Source: JACJYC01 sp964558465
GTDB taxonomy: Bacteria; Bacteroidota; Bacteroidia; Chitinophagales; Saprospiraceae
NCBI GenBank assembly: GCA_964558465.1
Contig: CAZLEF010000008.1
Location: forward strand, 45,025 to 109,024
DNA: 64,000 nucleotides
Reading direction: 5' to 3'
The stretch's first letter is position 1, and each line of letters opens with the position of its first letter. A model generated the notes under the pieces. That model saw only the letters and a list, made by a program, of their open reading frames with translations, had not been told where the DNA came from and did not search any database. Positions 60,788 through 64,000 of the stretch are shown piece after piece. The translations under genes and the position numbers were made by a program.

Positions 60788-60815
60788 TTTGCATGGCAGT
60801 TTGTTACTAATTTTG
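60788..60815 (+). promoter_or_regulatory. Candidate promoter of the JmjC/cupin gene
   Basis: TTTG (60788-60791), a short 16-nt spacer, TAATTTTG (60808-60815). The -7 matches TAnnTTTG exactly; the spacing is below the usual 19-21. ATG 60899 is 83 nt downstream. Confidence 0.45.
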
Positions 60816-60898
60816 TCATTCAAACCAGTAGTTTGGCACAATCAGCCAAATGCAGGAAAAGAGCAACCAACCATTTATTCACCAATTCTGTGACCGAT

Positions 60899-61756
60899 AT
60901 GTTAAAGCTGCAACCCGTGGATAGAAGGACCGGACTCACACCGGAAACCTTTGCAAGGGAATACCTCATCCCCCGCAAACCGGTCATTTTTACCGACCTT
61001 ATGGCGCCCTGGCCGGCCAGGGAAAAATGGACGATCGGCTACTTTAAGGAAACCTACGGAAACCTCCAGGTACCCGTATTTTCGGCGAACTACTCCAAAC
61101 CGGGAAAAAGTTATATGACGCCGGACAAGATCATTCCTTTCCGGGAATACCTGGAGACGATTGAAAAAGGACCTACAGACCTGAGAATGTTTTTGTTCAA
61201 TATCTTCAGGCACGCCCCCGAACTGTGCAAGGATTTTTCCCAGCCCACCATCATGGATGGGTTTTTCAGGGATTTTCCGTACATGTTTTTTGGCGGACAA
61301 GGCGCCAAAGTAGCCCTTCACTATGATATTGACCTGTCGCACGTTTTTCTCAATCAGTTCCACGGCCGCAAGCGGGTTGTGCTGTTCCCCCCCGAACAGT
61401 CCAGGAATATTTATCAGCACCCTTTCACCGTGGCCAGCTACATTGACGTCAACAATCCGGACTACGAATTGTATCCGGCTCTGCGCTATGTGACGGGCTA
61501 CGAGTGTTGTATCCATCCTGGGGAAACGATCTTTATGCCGAGCGGGCACTGGCATTACATCGAATATACCGACGGGGGGTATTCCATTGCCTTGCGGGCC
61601 AACGAAAGTTATGTAAGGAGGGCCAAAGGCTTGTGGAATATCGCGCGCCATTTTGTCGTGGATAAAAGCATGAACCGCCTGATGGGCGAGCATTGGCGGC
61701 AGATCAAGGAGCGGATGGCTCAAAAGAGGGCGGAAATGGAGCAGGAAAATAAATGA
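60899..61756 (+). CDS. JmjC-like cupin (2OG/Fe(II)) protein
   Basis: I use ATG 60899 (MLKLQPVDRRTGLTPETFAREYL), not the in-frame TTG at 60833; 285 residues. It begins with the ARPVI-type strand RKPVIFTDLMAPWPA. Cupin_8/JmjC core: Fe ligands in VALHYDIDLSHVF (His, Asp) and the distal His in FMPSGHWHYIEY; the 2OG-binding Lys candidate is in HGRKRVVLFPP. The C-terminus is basic and helical. Relatives hydroxylate protein or small-molecule substrates; the target here is unknown. Cytoplasmic. Stand-alone gene. Confidence 0.85.
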   Translation: MLKLQPVDRRTGLTPETFAREYLIPRKPVIFTDLMAPWPAREKWTIGYFKETYGNLQVPVFSANYSKPGKSYMTPDKIIPFREYLETIEKGPTDLRMFLFNIFRHAPELCKDFSQPTIMDGFFRDFPYMFFGGQGAKVALHYDIDLSHVFLNQFHGRKRVVLFPPEQSRNIYQHPFTVASYIDVNNPDYELYPALRYVTGYECCIHPGETIFMPSGHWHYIEYTDGGYSIALRANESYVRRAKGLWNIARHFVVDKSMNRLMGEHWRQIKERMAQKRAEMEQENK

Positions 61757-61978
61757 TAATTTTTAAATGCAAGCAGCAAATAAATTTTCCCCAGCGTTCT
61801 CCTTCTAACCGGGATCATGTAACTTGCAGGTCGGAGATGAAGAGAGCGATCTCGTTCAAGCAGATATTTTCTTGTTGAGTACATGCGTGAACAAGCCGGC
61901 AGGTTTTGCCTCCGGCAATGTTTGTTTTGCATAACAGGGTGAAAAAATTCATGAGTCCCAAAAAATGCGTAAGGAATG

Positions 61979-62764
61979 ATGAAAAAGCGAAGTTTTTTAT
62001 GGTTGTTGGCGTTGCTCGTAGCGGCAGGGTGCAAAATCGATTCTTTGCAGGATACGATCGTTGTCGCCGACGTAGATGATGAATTCAGCATCGATTATTG
62101 GGAAGAACTGGCCCCCGGGAAAAGGGGGTTGGTTTTCAATATTGAAACGATCAAGGAAGAAGAATGCCTGAATGCGACCATTAATTACCAGTTTTCAATA
62201 TCCGGTTCGCGCATCGGCCTTTCCCTCGACGATATCCTGACCCCATCCGACTGTGTGCCCGGGCTTGCGCCGGTAATTGAAAATATCAAATCCGGCGCGC
62301 TGGTATTCCCGTATTATGAATTGTCCATCGACCTGAAAAACACGGTTGTCAACAAAGGAACCCTCTCCGTCAACGCCGACAATTACCGGATCAGCATGTT
62401 GACCGAAGCCGGACTCAATTTTGTCAATAAAAAATTGAACCGGATCCCGGACACCACCTTCTGGGGTTATGTCGCCTACCCGGCCGGCCATCAAAGCGTT
62501 TCGGCCGATTGGCTCGCTTCAATCTCCTCCATCGCGGCGCCCGTCGACGCAAAAGAGGGCTATTACGGCCATTTCACGATCAATAACAATACACCGCAAA
62601 AGATCTTCCTGCGCAACGAGCCGCAACACGCTCCTTTTGATGCCTTTTATTTCAAACTGGATGCACCGGCTGCCGAACTCAAGGAAAAAATTGCGGCATT
62701 CAACAATGCGCATTCGGCCTTGGTGCAACTCAAAGTTTATACTGCCTGGGGCGAGGTATTGTAA
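61979..62764 (+). CDS. Exported lipoprotein, function unknown
   Basis: Two adjacent ATGs (61976, 61979). An AAGGA at 61971-61975 favours the second. 261 residues. Lipoprotein signal KKRSFLWLLALLVAAGCK with lipobox VAAGC. The mature part is beta-rich (INYQFSISGSRIGLSLDDILTPSD, then YYELSIDLKNTVVNKGTLSV) with two Cys (about residues 60 and 90) that might form a disulphide. No recognised domain. It is presumably in the outer or inner membrane leaflet facing the periplasm. Stand-alone, 100 bp before mscL. Confidence 0.78.
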   Translation: MKKRSFLWLLALLVAAGCKIDSLQDTIVVADVDDEFSIDYWEELAPGKRGLVFNIETIKEEECLNATINYQFSISGSRIGLSLDDILTPSDCVPGLAPVIENIKSGALVFPYYELSIDLKNTVVNKGTLSVNADNYRISMLTEAGLNFVNKKLNRIPDTTFWGYVAYPAGHQSVSADWLASISSIAAPVDAKEGYYGHFTINNNTPQKIFLRNEPQHAPFDAFYFKLDAPAAELKEKIAAFNNAHSALVQLKVYTAWGEVL

Positions 62765-62772
62765 TTTTTTCG

Positions 62773-62804
62773 TTTGGCTTCCTCACCAAGATTCATTATT
62801 TTTA
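62773..62804 (+). promoter_or_regulatory. Promoter of mscL
   Basis: TTTG (62773-62776), 20 nt, TATTTTTA (62797-62804), seven of eight bases of TAnnTTTG. A hairpin ACCCGG-CATCA-CCGGGT (62834-62850) lies in the leader just before the ATG. Confidence 0.6.
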
Positions 62805-62863
62805 GGCGTCAAAACCTATTAACTAACGAATGAACCCGGCATCACCGGGTAAAAAGAACAGCT

Positions 62864-63262
62864 ATGTGGAAAGAATTTAAGGATTTTGCCATGCGTGGCA
62901 ACCTGGTTGACATTGCGGTCGCATTCGTTCTGGGCGGCGCATTCGGACGGGTCGTCTCTTCTTTTACCGACGGTATCGTAGCCCCTTTAATCGGGATGTT
63001 GGGCGGCGCCGACCTTGCAAGCTGGAAATACGTGCTCAAAGCAGCCGCTACGGATACAGCCGGAAACGCAACCCCGGAAGTTGCCGTTATGTATGGGTCC
63101 TTCCTGGCCGCAATCCTTGATTTCATCATTGTTGCCTTTGTCATGTTCATGCTGGTCAAAGGCATCAATAAAATGAAGAAACAGGAAGCGCCGGCAGCCC
63201 CTCCGGGCCCAAGTGCGGAAGAAAAACTCCTGACCGAGATCCGGGATCTGCTCAAAAAATAG
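62864..63262 (+). CDS. mscL: Large-conductance mechanosensitive channel MscL
   Basis: 132 residues, ATG 62864. Amphipathic N-helix MWKEFKDFAMRGNLVDIAVAFVLGGAFGRVV leads into TM1 with the Gly-rich packing face. A periplasmic loop (about 45-72) follows, then TM2 (YGSFLAAILDFIIVAFVMFMLVKGIN) and a C-terminal charged helix (AEEKLLTEIRDLLKK) preceded by a Pro-rich linker. Normal length and full family pattern. A pentameric inner-membrane pore that releases solutes at hypo-osmotic shock. Its own promoter and a downstream stem-loop make it monocistronic. Confidence 0.96.
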   Translation: MWKEFKDFAMRGNLVDIAVAFVLGGAFGRVVSSFTDGIVAPLIGMLGGADLASWKYVLKAAATDTAGNATPEVAVMYGSFLAAILDFIIVAFVMFMLVKGINKMKKQEAPAAPPGPSAEEKLLTEIRDLLKK

Positions 63263-63284
63263 TCCCGGATTCCCTTTACCGGCA

Positions 63285-63354
63285 AACAAAGGCCCGGCCG
63301 ACCGTTCCAGATTCCTGGTCTCTGTGAAATGGAAAGCTGCGCCGGGCCTTTGTT
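63285..63354 (+). terminator. Long-loop hairpin after mscL
   Basis: AACAAAGGCCCGGC (63285-63298) and its exact complement GCCGGGCCTTTGTT (63341-63354) with a 42-base loop. The right arm runs into TTTGTT, so it can act as a terminator, though the loop is unusually long. Confidence 0.6.
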
Positions 63355-63873
63355 AATAAGAACCGGGAGCCTTCATCTCTCCCGGATCAAAGCCGTTTTG
63401 TAAAAACACCCACTCCTTTCTCAATAAAAAGACGCCATTTCTCCTCAAAACGCCCCCCGTATCCTAATTAAACCCGGATAATCATATTTTTTTTATCCAA
63501 TTGTATAAAGTTTTATTTGAAAAAAGTATATTTGTCCCGTCCAGTGAGCAAACACCTCACTGATTGATAGCTCCCTCTGACAAAAATCGCCATCCGGACA
63601 ACCGGAACCTTTAAAAGCAAGTTCAATCCAATTCCTTTAAAATGCCGCTTTTCGGCATGAGTGAATCTTTCTGAACATACATGTCTGTGTTCATCTCATA
63701 ACAAATCAAGCGCCGGACAGTGCGCTCATGAAAAAGATTCTGCGACCTTTTTAATCCCTTTATCCGATTTGGATCTGATGCATTTCCTTCAGCTTGAAGG
63801 TCAATGTTGAGACTATACCCTGGTTCTCGGGCAGTATCATTCAGAACAATATTATTAACCAAATTTTAGGATC
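63355..63873. other. Long leader/promoter region of the last gene
   Basis: No gene supported. It contains the promoter at 63501-63534, a hairpin AGTGAG-CAAACAC-CTCACT (63543-63561) and another, ATGCCG-CTTTT-CGGCAT (63642-63658). A minus-strand frame of 79 codons (63623-63862) lies within the leader but has no family-like features. Confidence 0.55.
63501..63534 (+). promoter_or_regulatory. Promoter of the exported protein at the right edge
   Basis: TTG (63501-63503), 23 nt, TATATTTG (63527-63534), exact TAnnTTTG. The expected 5' leader is about 330 nt. Confidence 0.55.
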
Positions 63874-64000
63874 AATGAAAGCGAAGCACTTCTACACAAC
63901 AGCCTTATCCATGCTGTTTTTACTATCCCTGGGCTTTCAGGCCATGGCTCAACCGGCCAACGACCTGTGCGCTAATGCAGCCACAATCTCCTGCGGAACG
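63874..64000 (+). CDS. N-terminus of an exported protein (continues off the window)
   Basis: ATG 63874, preceded by TTTTAGGA. The 42 visible codons encode a signal peptide (MKAKHFYTTALSMLFLLSL, then GFQAMAQ) and the start of the mature protein PANDLCANAATISCG. This NDxCxnAxxisCG opening is common at the N-terminus of Saprospiria surface proteins that end in T9SS tails. The remainder is outside the window, so nothing more can be said. Confidence 0.8.

Noticed and set aside
63623..63862. 79-codon minus-strand frame
   Set aside because: Lies in the leader of the last gene, no ribosome site or family pattern; likely chance.

Overview
The window looks like a metagenome-type contig from a Bacteroidota bacterium, most like Saprospiria (Saprospiraceae/Lewinella-like). 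The reasons are a type IX secretion (T9SS) C-terminal tail, very large secreted beta-sandwich and leucine-rich proteins, a MacB/FtsX-like permease of the kind expanded in this phylum, and several promoters of the Bacteroidota type (TTTG, about 20 nt, TAnnTTTG). A 100-base N gap sits at 21124-21223. No rRNA or tRNA gene and no CRISPR array was found.

Layout. 1-10 kb (minus strand): a truncated L-domain/LRR surface protein, a 1292-residue FN3/T9SS protein, small hypothetical genes and a broken T9SS tail. 10-14 kb (plus): a frameshifted TfoX-N gene, an ATPase-PD-(D/E)XK fusion, and an ArsR / SRPBCC / methyltransferase operon behind a perfect inverted-repeat operator. 14-21 kb: a MITE-like palindrome, then a TetR regulator with a tripartite RND efflux system (TolC, adaptor lipoprotein, permease). 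A matching operator lies in front of both the regulator and the pump. 21-26 kb: a DUF1801/YdeI-type gene, rlmB, and an FtsX-type ABC permease.

26-53 kb is an accessory, mostly AT-richer region: a DUF2199 protein, a caspase-like peptidase with TPRs, a complete type I restriction-modification locus (hsdM-hsdS-hsdR), a three-gene envelope operon ending in a good terminator, a LuxR/PAS regulator opposite a histidine kinase/LytTR pair, several small membrane and TPR proteins, a TPR + TPR-TIR gene pair, a 2OG-Fe(II) oxygenase and an AbiEi/AbiEii toxin-antitoxin pair. Palindromic repeats of at least three families recur at the borders of these modules, and a broken transposase is present. This suggests a defence/signalling island built up by cassettes.

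53-64 kb returns to housekeeping-like content: GluQRS carrying an in-frame low-complexity repeat insertion, an OmpA/PD40 outer-membrane protein with a small co-transcribed partner, a polyferredoxin membrane protein followed by an FAD oxidoreductase, a JmjC/cupin protein, a lipoprotein, MscL, and the start of another exported protein. Short word-like tandem repeats (GATTGATTC, GTGAGAGG, GGTGACTTG and others) fill many spacers and in two places enter coding sequence.
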